Below are positions 1 through 6,935 of a stretch of 9,461 nucleotides of DNA, one piece after another. Source of the stretch: Acidobacteriaceae bacterium (GTDB taxonomy: Bacteria; Acidobacteriota; Terriglobia; Bryobacterales; Bryobacteraceae); contig JAFAZU010000605.1 of the NCBI GenBank assembly GCA_019239585.1, forward strand, positions 1 through 9,461, read 5' to 3'. The translations under genes were made by a program, and so were the position numbers. The notes under the pieces are model-generated. The model ran no database searches. It was not told the DNA's origin and saw nothing but the letters and a program-made list of their open reading frames with translations. The first letter of the stretch is position 1. The number at the start of each line of letters is the position of its first letter.

Positions 1-638
1 CCCTTCTCATGTCCGAACAGTTCACTCTCAATCAACTCAGCCGGGACAGCAGCGCAATTGAGAGTGATGAACCGACCCGCTTTACGGGCGCTCGTTTCGT
101 GAATGGCACGGGCGATTACTTCCTTTCCTGTTCCTGTTTCACCAAGAAGGCAAACCCGGGACATGCTAGGCCCTACCCGCTCCACCTGGGCCAGGATGCG
201 CCTTATTTCTTCGCTTTGGCCGATAATCTCATGGCGTGCGAAACGCGAGCGGAAGTCATCATTCTCTGTCTCAAGCCTTGAGATTTTCAGAGCATTCTCT
301 AACGTAAGTAACAATCTTTCCGTGGAAAGGGGCTTCTCGAGAAAATCCAATGCGCCCAACTTTGTTGCACGCACCGCCATGTCCAAAGTCCCTTGTCCGG
401 ATACCATCACGACAGGCGTTGTCACCCCCATCGCGCGCACTTCCGCAAGAAGTGTCAGCCCGTCTTTCTCGGGCATTACCACATCAGAAAAGATCAGATC
501 GAACGGGCGGAACCGAACTAACTCAAGCGCCCGAACTGCCGAGTCTGCGACTGTGGTCTCATGTCCTGCCAGACGGAATGCACGACTCAACGAGGCCAGT
601 GTATTGTGATCATCATCCACTATGAGCAATCGACTCAT
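1..638 (-). CDS. NtrC-family sigma-54-dependent response regulator (C-terminus outside window)
   Basis: Cytoplasmic transcription activator that should receive a phosphoryl group from the kinase encoded just before it and activate sigma-54 RNA polymerase. The ATG is at 638 and overlaps the kinase stop as ATGA. 212 complete codons are visible. Residues 1-120 are a receiver domain: acidic pair D8/D9, phospho-acceptor D52 in SDVVMP, switch serine S80 and K102 in EKP. A linker follows, and from about residue 136 the AAA+ domain starts with IIGQS. Its Walker A motif is GETGTGKE (166-173), followed by the family motifs LNCAAVP and ESELFGHEK. The frame is still open at the window edge, so the GAFTGA loop, Walker B and the DNA-binding helix-turn-helix are not visible and cannot be judged. 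The family is certain; the target genes are unknown. Confidence 0.95.
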   Translation of the reverse strand, partial: MSRLLIVDDDHNTLASLSRAFRLAGHETTVADSAVRALELVRFRPFDLIFSDVVMPEKDGLTLLAEVRAMGVTTPVVMVSGQGTLDMAVRATKLGALDFLEKPLSTERLLLTLENALKISRLETENDDFRSRFARHEIIGQSEEIRRILAQVERVGPSMSRVCLLGETGTGKEVIARAIHETSARKAGRFITLNCAAVPAELIESELFGHEK

Positions 639-2368
639 GGACGCTCGGCCGCCCTCTGCGTTATTGGTAACTCAATTATGAAAGTTGCGCCTCTTCCCGT
701 GCCGCTCTCCACGATAATTGTTCCTTGATGGTCGCTCACCACTCCCTGTACAATTGCTAGTCCCAACCCCGTGCCATGTTGCTTGGTTGTGTAATAAGGT
801 GTGAACAAACGTGACCCTTCCTCTTCGGTCAGCCCCTGACCGGTGTCTGTAACGGCAATGCGAACGGCATGCTCGAGTCCGACAACAGAGAAGGTAAGTG
901 AGCCTCCATTGGGCATCGCGTCAATGGCATTTAAGATCAGGTTGCCCAATGCTCGCCGCAGTTGATCCGGGTCAGCATCTATCGTCAGCGCTGCACAGCT
1001 TACTTGCGCATGCACCCTAATATCATTCAGGCTCAGTTGTGCCTCATATAGCCTTACTGCGTCGCTAATCGCGTCGCCGATATTCACTCGCTCAAACTGA
1101 GGAGGGGGCATTCTGGAAAAGTCGCTAAACCGTCCAATGATGGTCTTGAAATTTCTCACTTCGTCGAGCAATGTGCGCGCACCTTCCTGAAACGTCTCGT
1201 CAAATTCCTGCGCTCCGGCGGCACGCGCGCGTTGCATATTTTCAATAGTGATCTGCAGAGGAAACAGCGGATTCTTTAACTCGTGGGCCAATCTTCGCGC
1301 TAGTTCACGCCAAGCCGCCACTCGCTCAGCCTGCAATGCTCGATTCTGCCGTTCCACAAGTTCCGCCGTCATTCTGTTGAATGCGTCTGCCAGTTCTCCC
1401 ATTTCGTCGCCGGCTGGGACATTCACTTTAGCGCTCCAGTTACCCGCCGCTACGTCGCGTGCTCCCCGGGCCAGTTCATTGACAGGCCTTGTCACGCGTT
1501 CCGTTGCCCACCATCCGAGCAAGACACCCAGCAGAATTCCCCCTGCGGCGACCCAAAACCCAATTTTTAGGATTGATCGCTCCAAGGTGATCTGTTGCTG
1601 GAGTGAGGTTCCCACCAACAGCACGCCGAAAACAGCCCCGTTCTGCTGGAGTGGAACTGCCAGGTAAGCTTCGTTACCGATTCGCCGGGAAACTACCGGC
1701 TTTCGCAAAGCTTCAACCACTAGATTCTGAAATTCCGCGCTCAACGCTACAGGGCCTCCTGCACTGAAGCATTCCTGCGGGCCGACCCAGAGAAGCGTCC
1801 TTACTCCGGGGGCTTCGCCCAAAGCTTTCATGAACGCTGCATCCAGCCGCTTGGCGCCCAGTAAGATGAGATCGCCTTGCCTCTGAAATGCAGCCAGAGC
1901 CATGGCTGTCGTGCCATCCGGCAAAGGGATCTTTGTCAGGAAAGCCTGATTCGGCTTGCATTCGATGCACGATCGCCAATCGTTCTTATATCCGAACCGG
2001 ACGGGCCAATGGGCTGACGACAGGACCATGAGATCCTTTCGTGTGATATCCAGAAATTCTAAGCCGGTGTTCTCGGCAAGCACTTGCGCATCGGTGTAGA
2101 ACGATGCAAAATCGGGCTCCGGTTGATTGGCTTCCGCCGCCATGCGCGTCAAAAGTGTTGATGAGGCGGCTCGTACGACAGCCGCGCTGACGGCGGCTCC
2201 TTGTGTCTTAATCTCCCTTTTGAACTGCTCGAGCAGCGCTTCCTGCCGTTCGGCATCTACCCGTTCGAATACTTGCCGTGCGGCCACCAGGACGCCCCCT
2301 GTTACTATCGTCACAGCGCCCGCCACGGTTAGGGAGGAGACAATAAGCAGTTTGGTTCGAAATGTCAC
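635..2368 (-). CDS. NtrY-like membrane sensor histidine kinase
   Basis: Inner-membrane sensor kinase, 577 residues, partner of the adjacent NtrC-type regulator. Layout: membrane helix at about 7-29; an extracytoplasmic sensor region of about 235 residues (30-265) containing a C134-x-x-C137 pair; second membrane helix at about 267-287; HAMP domain at 288-340; dimerisation and phospho-acceptor helix with H362 in AHELKNP; catalytic ATPase domain with the N box (N476, N480), DTGQG (508-512) and GTGLGL (532-537). All catalytic boxes are present, so it should be active. The start is GTG, chosen because GAGGAG (2374-2379) lies 5 nt upstream and because GTGA overlaps the stop of the preceding gene. 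True NtrY usually has more N-terminal membrane helices, so only the kinase core supports that name. The ligand is unknown. Confidence 0.95.
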   Translation of the reverse strand: MTFRTKLLIVSSLTVAGAVTIVTGGVLVAARQVFERVDAERQEALLEQFKREIKTQGAAVSAAVVRAASSTLLTRMAAEANQPEPDFASFYTDAQVLAENTGLEFLDITRKDLMVLSSAHWPVRFGYKNDWRSCIECKPNQAFLTKIPLPDGTTAMALAAFQRQGDLILLGAKRLDAAFMKALGEAPGVRTLLWVGPQECFSAGGPVALSAEFQNLVVEALRKPVVSRRIGNEAYLAVPLQQNGAVFGVLLVGTSLQQQITLERSILKIGFWVAAGGILLGVLLGWWATERVTRPVNELARGARDVAAGNWSAKVNVPAGDEMGELADAFNRMTAELVERQNRALQAERVAAWRELARRLAHELKNPLFPLQITIENMQRARAAGAQEFDETFQEGARTLLDEVRNFKTIIGRFSDFSRMPPPQFERVNIGDAISDAVRLYEAQLSLNDIRVHAQVSCAALTIDADPDQLRRALGNLILNAIDAMPNGGSLTFSVVGLEHAVRIAVTDTGQGLTEEEGSRLFTPYYTTKQHGTGLGLAIVQGVVSDHQGTIIVESGTGRGATFIIELPITQRAAERP

Positions 2369-3558
2369 CGCGTCTCCTCAAGCCAGACATCCGCCAGGTT
2401 GCATGGCACTGACCAGTTCCTGACATTTGGTTTCAGGGCATAGACGATGGGCAAATGAAACAGTGGAACAACCCGGCCATCCCGCAGCAGATCGGACTCC
2501 ATGGCATACGGCGAAGCCCATTCTGGTGCGGCGATTTGTAATTTGGAGGCAAGGGCCAGTAGTGCCTGTTGCGGATTCACTGAACTGATGGGCAACCTGA
2601 TCAGGCGCGCCTCGCAGCCGCTTGTCGCCAGCCGGACATTGATTCCGGCCTGACTCACATCCACTGCAATCCGATCTGCCAGCGACCGCAGCACCTTATC
2701 GCGGTCGTCCTCACAAAGCAACAGAGTACTGCCGGCTGGAGCTAAAGCCTTGGCACGCGACACATCGTGTGCCGTCGAAAACAGAAACGCGTACCCGCTA
2801 ATCCACTGCGGCAGCAATGCGCCTGACACCTCACCCTGTTTGTCGAGCATCACTCGTTGCATCGCGAGGCGATCGACACTCAATGCCACTGCCTGCCTCG
2901 TCAGGCTAGACGTTTGTTTCTCAAATACCAGCGCGACCGTTTCGAGAGGCTTTGAAACCTGCAAAACGACGTTCGCTTGTTTCAAGGCTTTGATGTCGGT
3001 AATCTCGGCTTCCACTACATCCGCTTTCCCTAACTCGAAATCCAGCAGTTGATCGCGCCTGGTTCGTCCCATGTGAATCTCGACGAAGTCCAGAAAGGGA
3101 CGGCCGCCCCAATAACTTTCGTTGGCGCCCAATTGCACCGACTCTCCGACGTGCTGATTCAGTATCCGGAATGGGCCACTTTCCACCACGACTTTGTCAC
3201 CCAGGCCAGCTTCGACCAGGATTTGGTCGAGCGGTTTGGTATCCGGTACGGTCAACGTGTCCTCGCCAGGATTCCATAAAGTTTCGTGAGGCAGCACGAC
3301 ATTCTTACGCGCTGAAAAAATCCACTTTCCGACGGACGCGTTGTGAATCCAACCCGTAGCGAGCCACGGCTTCATCTCACCGTGGCTATCGCAGCGCACT
3401 AACGTCTCATAAATCTGCCCGGCGAATCGCGTTGCGCCGATCTCTCCCGTAGCGCTCGTCTCAACACGCAGCATCCCTCCATATCGGGGACGGAGGACTC
3501 CCGCGGTCAGCACTGCAGACAGGCAACTAGCGGCTACTGCAATCAACCGATATCGCAT
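2365..3558 (-). CDS. compact family 5 (peptide/nickel/oligopeptide type) solute-binding-like protein
   Basis: Exported protein of the SBP_bac_5 family, which normally delivers peptides or similar ligands to an ABC importer. An N-terminal signal peptide (about 1-22) is followed by PRYGGMLRVE (24-33), typical of the mature N-terminus. Later family landmarks are ESGPFRI (126-132), NESYWGGRPFLDFVE (146-160), RQAVALSVDR (221-230) and, near the end, VPLFHLPIVYALKP (364-377). At 397 residues it is over 100 shorter than usual family members; the stretch after the first lobe that normally carries the DG..aeDV segment is much reduced. Its 5' end overlaps the upstream gene by 32 nt and its stop overlaps the kinase start by 4 nt. 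No permease or ATPase gene is nearby. I infer that it feeds ligand information to the kinase; a decayed transport protein is the alternative. Confidence 0.85.
   Translation of the reverse strand: MRYRLIAVAASCLSAVLTAGVLRPRYGGMLRVETSATGEIGATRFAGQIYETLVRCDSHGEMKPWLATGWIHNASVGKWIFSARKNVVLPHETLWNPGEDTLTVPDTKPLDQILVEAGLGDKVVVESGPFRILNQHVGESVQLGANESYWGGRPFLDFVEIHMGRTRRDQLLDFELGKADVVEAEITDIKALKQANVVLQVSKPLETVALVFEKQTSSLTRQAVALSVDRLAMQRVMLDKQGEVSGALLPQWISGYAFLFSTAHDVSRAKALAPAGSTLLLCEDDRDKVLRSLADRIAVDVSQAGINVRLATSGCEARLIRLPISSVNPQQALLALASKLQIAAPEWASPYAMESDLLRDGRVVPLFHLPIVYALKPNVRNWSVPCNLADVWLEETR
2374..2379 (-). promoter_or_regulatory. Shine-Dalgarno site for the histidine kinase (GAGGAG)
   Basis: GAGGAG on the minus strand lies 5 nt before a GTG codon. 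It lies within the last codons of the solute-binding-like gene and decides the kinase start. Together with the GTGA overlap it points to translational coupling. Confidence 0.7.
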
Positions 3559-4441
3559 ACGCTGCGTATTGCTCCGTCTCCGGATTCCGTATCACCGCTA
3601 TCACACCTTCATAGGAAGGCCACAGCGCTGTAATTGGACCCGGCAGTTCCGTTGTATCACGAACGTCGCCGTTCGGGCCGAGAAGTCCAATTACATTCTC
3701 CTTGACGGCCATCAGTTTCTTTCCTTGGCAAACGCTTGCGGTTTCATCGCCGGGTCGGATACCTGCAATGGTATTTCGGCCCGGCATAAAGCGTACTTTC
3801 TCGCCATTTAAAAAAAATTCTGCGGATGAAGCATCGCAATCCAGGTGCAAAGGCTCTTCTGTACCACGGCATGTGGCTCCTGGGAAGTACGCGATGAGCG
3901 TATTGCCATCCACCTCCAGCCGACCCCTGGGATCCCGTACGCGAGGGACATTAATGACCAGGTCGGATCGCTTGTCGGCTTCTATAAGAGCCACTCTTTC
4001 ATTGCTCAAAACCACTGTTCGGCCACCTTGCTGCACAACATCAAGCAGCGGTTCGCTTTGCTCCCAGACCAAACGTTTCGTGAGTAATGGTCGATCGAGC
4101 GACGCAGGTATACTGTGAGTGGGAACGGCTACCATCTCCACCTCTCCTTTATGGATTTCCGCCACCCAGAGATAGCCCGCGGCATTTTCTGAAAAGGTCA
4201 GGACCACATCGACCACGTTCTTGGTCCGTGAATGCTTGGGTAATGCATTCTCCAGTTTGGCTCGAGCACGCATCGCATCTGCGGCAGGCAAACTTGAAAA
4301 GTTGCGTACCGCTAGATGCGCTCTTTCCTGCGACAACAAATGCCCGGCGATCTTCTTCGCCAGGGTATTAGCCGCGTCTTCTATCTGGTCGGCCTGAGCC
4401 AGGCCAGACAGTAACAACGCCAAACACGAAACAACTCGCAT
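3527..4441 (-). CDS. secreted protein of unknown function, first gene of the two-component operon
   Basis: I cannot assign a named function. The 304-residue product starts with a short signal peptide (about 1-17, likely cut after AQA). Residues 18-70 form an amphipathic helix-rich segment (DAANTLAKKIAGHL, then VRNFSSLP) somewhat like the N-terminal domains of TolB/FlgO-type periplasmic proteins. The rest is beta-rich with propeller-like strands: RTVVLSNERVALIEAD (141-156), PRGRLEVDGNTLIAYFPG (171-188), ENVIGLLGPNGDV (248-260) and ITALWPSYEGVIAVIRNPE (270-288). Cysteines at 191, 202, 238 and 301 could form disulphides outside the cytoplasm. From memory, similar secreted proteins precede family 5 binding proteins in Acidobacteria; this is not verified here. 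The upstream frame closes at a stop within 30 nt, so ATG 4441 is the only sensible start, yet no Shine-Dalgarno precedes it. Confidence 0.8.
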   Translation of the reverse strand: MRVVSCLALLLSGLAQADQIEDAANTLAKKIAGHLLSQERAHLAVRNFSSLPAADAMRARAKLENALPKHSRTKNVVDVVLTFSENAAGYLWVAEIHKGEVEMVAVPTHSIPASLDRPLLTKRLVWEQSEPLLDVVQQGGRTVVLSNERVALIEADKRSDLVINVPRVRDPRGRLEVDGNTLIAYFPGATCRGTEEPLHLDCDASSAEFFLNGEKVRFMPGRNTIAGIRPGDETASVCQGKKLMAVKENVIGLLGPNGDVRDTTELPGPITALWPSYEGVIAVIRNPETEQYAAYAISVDCSSR

Positions 4442-4452
4442 GAAAATAGAGT

Positions 4453-4483
4453 GGGTGCGGTCTCAATGAGATATCCCGCACCC
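4453..4483 (-). terminator. strong hairpin between the SPFH gene and the secreted-protein gene
   Basis: GGGTGCGG (4453-4460) pairs perfectly with CCGCACCC (4476-4483), and TCTC (4461-4464) extends the stem with GAGA (4468-4471) around an AAT loop, leaving a TATC bulge. On the minus strand it is followed by ACTCTATTTTC and then directly by the ATG at 4441. It could terminate the SPFH transcript (stop at 4507). The T tract is interrupted, and its position right before a start codon also allows a role in translation control or attenuation of the next operon. Confidence 0.5.
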
Positions 4484-4506
4484 CGGTAAAGGTAATGGTA
4501 ACTTGC

Positions 4507-5778
4507 TTAGTGTCCGCTCACCTCTGTGATCTGCGATCCTTTGAGCACATCATTGGCAAAGAAGAATTTTCCGTCATTCGGAACCATCATGATCTGCACT
4601 TTGTCAGACAATTTTTCCGCTATGATTTTTTGAATCAGGAGCGGATTGTCTTTCAGCACTGACGCTTCCAGCCTCATTCGTTCGGCGTCGGCCATCGCGA
4701 CTTTATGAATATGATCCTGGTCGCCGTCACTCATCAGCCTGCGCCTTTCGAGTTCGGCCTTACTGTCGATGATTTTCGCTTGGCTCTGCGCTTCCGCATT
4801 CATCACGGTTGCTGCTTTTCGCGCTTCCGCTTCCAGCCGTGATTGTTGAATCTGCTTCTCTTTTAGCGGCAACGTGTGTTGCATGGCGTCAGCCTGCGCC
4901 TTCGCCTGAATCACGGTGACTTGGGCCCTTGCCTCAGCTTCCTTCACCTCGCGTGCTTTCTGCGCATCAGCTTCCAGCTCCGCCGCGCGCACCGCCTTCT
5001 GTTTCAGCTCAAGCTCGATGTTCATACTCTCGCTTTCCTGTTCTTTGAGCAGCAGCCCTTCCAGACCGCGAGCATATTCGGCAGGTAGCTGAATATCGCG
5101 CAGGGTCACCTCTTTAACTTGAATGCCATCCTTCGCGAGTTTCGCTGTGATGATTCGGGCTGCTTCCTGCGTCAGGGCCTCGCGCTTTGTCGAAAAAACC
5201 TCACGCACAAGGTAATGCGGTGCGATTTCCCGAAACACGCTGCCTACAACCGGGTTCACAATTTGCGTCTCGACCGGTTGGGGCAAGTTGGCATAAACGT
5301 AGGGGAGTTTGTTCGCCTGGATTCGGTATCGAACCGCGACCGCCACTGCCGCCGTTAAGCCTTCCCGAGTCTGGAGATTGAGTCCGTGTGTTTTCTTGAG
5401 GTCGTCGATGGCACTCGTGAAAATCTGGTCGCGAATATTGAACAATTCCACCGTTTCAACCAGCGGCCAGACAAAATGAACGCCCGGATAAAGCGTTTCC
5501 TCTCGTGTACCGGCGAATTGGTTTACCGCCACTCCGGCCATACCGCTGGGTACGACCGTAATTGCGGAACCAACGAGCAAAACCGGGAGCGCCCAAGAGG
5601 CGAGCTTTACTATCCGGCGCCGGTTCATCTGAACCGGTAGTGGCGTGCTCATTTCCGCGTTCTCTCCCGGCAGCTTACGCGCCATGATCGTCTTGTAAAG
5701 GTCCCATATAAGGATGACAGCAGCTATCGTCAGCAGGCCGAATCCTGAAATCAGCAAAAGCTCTCTTAAGAGCGACAT
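4507..5778 (-). CDS. SPFH/band-7 (prohibitin/flotillin-like) membrane protein
   Basis: Membrane-anchored scaffold of the stomatin/prohibitin/flotillin/HflKC superfamily, 423 residues. These proteins form large ring-like oligomers that organise membrane domains or control proteases. Two hydrophobic segments (about 7-25 and 57-77) are separated by a basic stretch. The SPFH domain follows at about 78-245 with AGVAVNQFAGTREETLYPGVHFVWP (given in part: AGVAVNQ at 81-87, YPGVHFVWP at 97-105) and KEVTLRDIQLP (222-232). Residues 245-375 are an Ala/Glu/Lys/Gln-rich coiled coil typical of flotillin tails, and residues 376-423 form a non-coiled end with KIIAEKL. AGGAGA (5785-5790) lies 6 nt before the ATG. 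It sits 39 nt downstream of the L,D-transpeptidase gene, so the two are probably cotranscribed. No protease gene of the NfeD or FtsH type is next to it, so the partner is unknown. Confidence 0.92.
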   Translation of the reverse strand: MSLLRELLLISGFGLLTIAAVILIWDLYKTIMARKLPGENAEMSTPLPVQMNRRRIVKLASWALPVLLVGSAITVVPSGMAGVAVNQFAGTREETLYPGVHFVWPLVETVELFNIRDQIFTSAIDDLKKTHGLNLQTREGLTAAVAVAVRYRIQANKLPYVYANLPQPVETQIVNPVVGSVFREIAPHYLVREVFSTKREALTQEAARIITAKLAKDGIQVKEVTLRDIQLPAEYARGLEGLLLKEQESESMNIELELKQKAVRAAELEADAQKAREVKEAEARAQVTVIQAKAQADAMQHTLPLKEKQIQQSRLEAEARKAATVMNAEAQSQAKIIDSKAELERRRLMSDGDQDHIHKVAMADAERMRLEASVLKDNPLLIQKIIAEKLSDKVQIMMVPNDGKFFFANDVLKGSQITEVSGH

Positions 5779-5817
5779 ATACGTTCTCCTGTTTGTAGAT
5801 TCTTACAACATAGACAA

Positions 5818-6288
5818 CTAGAAATTGATCAATTCAACCGTCATTCCCGGCTCGACCAGCGCAAACAACTCTTCAACGTCTCGATTCCGCATCCGTATGC
5901 AGCCATGCGACACAGCTTTGCCGATCGAGTCCGGCTCATTGGTTCCGTGAATGCCATATCCACTTTTGGACAATCCAATCCACCGTGTTCCTAGCGGGTT
6001 GTGCGGTCCGGGCGTGACCGGGTTTCCGTGCCGATACCAGGTAGGCTGGTCAATACGATTTGCAATCTCCCAACGCCCTACGGGACTCGGAGTGGACGGC
6101 TTACCCACGGCTACGTCGTAGGTTGTGACAATCGACTCACCTTCAAAAAGCATGAGCCGTCTTTGGGGAAGTGAGATCACGATGCGACGTGCTGGGGTAT
6201 GCGCATCCGCGCCATACACAAGTTTCGGACCGGCGGCAGTCAACCACAGCGCGATGCAGATGCTTTGGGTGAATTTACTGTTTGCCAT
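5818..6288 (-). CDS. secreted L,D-transpeptidase (YkuD/ErfK family)
   Basis: Periplasmic enzyme that makes or remodels 3-3 peptidoglycan cross-links, or attaches proteins to peptidoglycan, using a catalytic cysteine. The product has 156 residues with an N-terminal signal peptide (about 1-26). The YkuD domain fills the rest: it starts with RIVISLPQRRLMLFEGE (35-51), carries the VAVGKPSTPSPVGRWEI stretch (59-75), and has the active-site signature H114 in GIHGTNEP and SHGCIRMRN (127-135) with H128, C130 and R132. There is no LysM or other wall-binding domain, so it is a minimal single-domain form. No clear Shine-Dalgarno precedes the ATG. It appears to be the first gene of a unit with the SPFH protein. 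The activity class is clear; the exact role (cross-linking versus protein anchoring) is not. Confidence 0.93.
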   Translation of the reverse strand: MANSKFTQSICIALWLTAAGPKLVYGADAHTPARRIVISLPQRRLMLFEGESIVTTYDVAVGKPSTPSPVGRWEIANRIDQPTWYRHGNPVTPGPHNPLGTRWIGLSKSGYGIHGTNEPDSIGKAVSHGCIRMRNRDVEELFALVEPGMTVELINF

Positions 6289-6379
6289 GTACTGAACGAA
6301 AGCAGATGCACAGCCACACGTTAGATACTTGAAAACACAGCAAGTAGAACAAGGACCTGTGGGCTTCTAATGAGACAGC

Positions 6380-6397
6380 TGTGTCACGCCAGACACA
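6380..6397. repeat. short inverted repeat TGTGTC-N6-GACACA
   Basis: A 6-bp perfect stem (6380-6385 with 6392-6397) with the loop ACGCCA, about 100 bp upstream of the L,D-transpeptidase ATG. No T tract follows on either strand, so it is not a good terminator. It could be an operator or chance. Confidence 0.35.
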
Positions 6398-6428
6398 CAG
6401 GCTCGGCTTTTGAATAGGTCTTCATAAA

Positions 6429-6444
6429 CGATAGGTTCCTATCG
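6429..6444. repeat. 16-bp inverted repeat CGATAGG-TT-CCTATCG
   Basis: Two perfect 7-bp arms separated by only 2 nt give a compact dyad, the usual shape of a dimeric regulator site. It lies about 140 bp upstream of the L,D-transpeptidase start. No regulator gene is adjacent, so its role is unknown. Confidence 0.4.
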
Positions 6445-6488
6445 GAAGTGCGAGGCGGAGAAGGCTGGGAGATTGGGACAAACCGGAA

Positions 6489-6500
6489 GGGCACTGTCAA
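6489..6500 (+). repeat. possible degenerate IS6-type terminal repeat
   Basis: GGGCACTGTCAA resembles the IS26-type end GGCACTGTTGCAAA with two bases missing. It lies 54 nt beyond the transposase relic's stop codon, where an IS6-family right end belongs. The match is short and could be chance. Confidence 0.3.
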
Positions 6501-6554
6501 CTTGCGGATCGGGGTGTGATTAAACGAGCGATGGAGCGATCAGACGGGAATCGT

Positions 6555-6932
6555 TTAACTGTGCAAAGCAGCGATCTTGTTCCAGATCACGAACCGCTCT
6601 TCTCGTAAGGCTCGGTGTCGTTCCGCCGCGATGCGATGGCGGTGGGTTCGGAAGTGAGTGGCAATCGGGTCGAAAACGGAAAGAAATCGCTGTGCTTGCT
6701 CCGGGGACTTAAACTTTTTCCTTTGCCTCTCCCGCCGTCGCGTGGGCTGATGCAAGTTTTCCGCCCGGTTATTTAAGTAACGGCTTTGCCGATAGATAAC
6801 GCGTGGGAGAAACACTTTCTTTGCGGCTCCATCACTGCAAAGTTTGTCCGTCACAATGACACGCGGCTTGCGCTTAGTGGTGCGTAACAGTTTTCGGAAA
6901 AATAGGATCGCGGCCCATCGATCCCGTTTCGG
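6555..6932 (-). pseudogene. IS6-family transposase, C-terminal relic
   Basis: About 125 codons of a DDE transposase of the IS6/IS26 family (roughly half of the usual ~230 residues). The frame reads RDRWAAILFFRKLLRTTKR, then VIVTDKL with the second catalytic Asp, then YLNNRAENLHQPTRRRERQR with the catalytic Glu of NRAEN (codon 6759-6761), then KSPEQAQRFLSVFDPIATHF. It ends at a natural TAA. Upstream the frame hits TAG at 6933-6935. A second frame just beyond it (about 6936-6955) reads RSRSSRN, like the preceding family segment, so a frameshift near 6925-6940 is likely. The first catalytic Asp and the N-terminal helix-turn-helix are not recognisable, so this copy is dead. A GTG at 6852-6854 could open a 99-residue frame, but I do not treat it as a gene. 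Confidence 0.85.
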
Positions 6933-6935
6933 CTA

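Larger units (their letters stand above)
6289..6554. other. intergenic region without a supported gene
   Basis: 266 bp between the L,D-transpeptidase start and the transposase relic. It should contain the promoter of the L,D-transpeptidase/SPFH unit, but I see no convincing -35/-10 or -24/-12 pair. It holds two inverted repeats (6380-6397 and 6429-6444) and a possible IS6-like end at 6489-6500. Confidence 0.6.

Noticed and set aside
9..609. Plus-strand open frames opposite the response regulator
   Set aside because: They are antisense to a gene with clear receiver and AAA+ motifs and show no domain features of their own.
1713..1979. Minus-strand 88-codon frame inside the histidine kinase gene
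   Set aside because: It is an out-of-frame shadow; the kinase frame through this region is continuous and carries the sensor domain.
5793..5808. TTGTA...TACAA inverted repeat between the L,D-transpeptidase and SPFH genes
   Set aside because: The stem is only five A/T-rich base pairs, too weak for a terminator or a credible operator.
6376..6400. TGGC...GC on the minus strand upstream of the L,D-transpeptidase as a sigma-54 promoter
   Set aside because: The spacing between GG and GC is 9 nt, one short, and the -12 element lacks TTGC.
6489..6506. GGCAC...TTGC on the plus strand as a sigma-54 (-24/-12) promoter
   Set aside because: The GG and GC dinucleotides are 12 nt apart instead of the required 10, and no gene follows on that strand. 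An IS6-type end explains it better.
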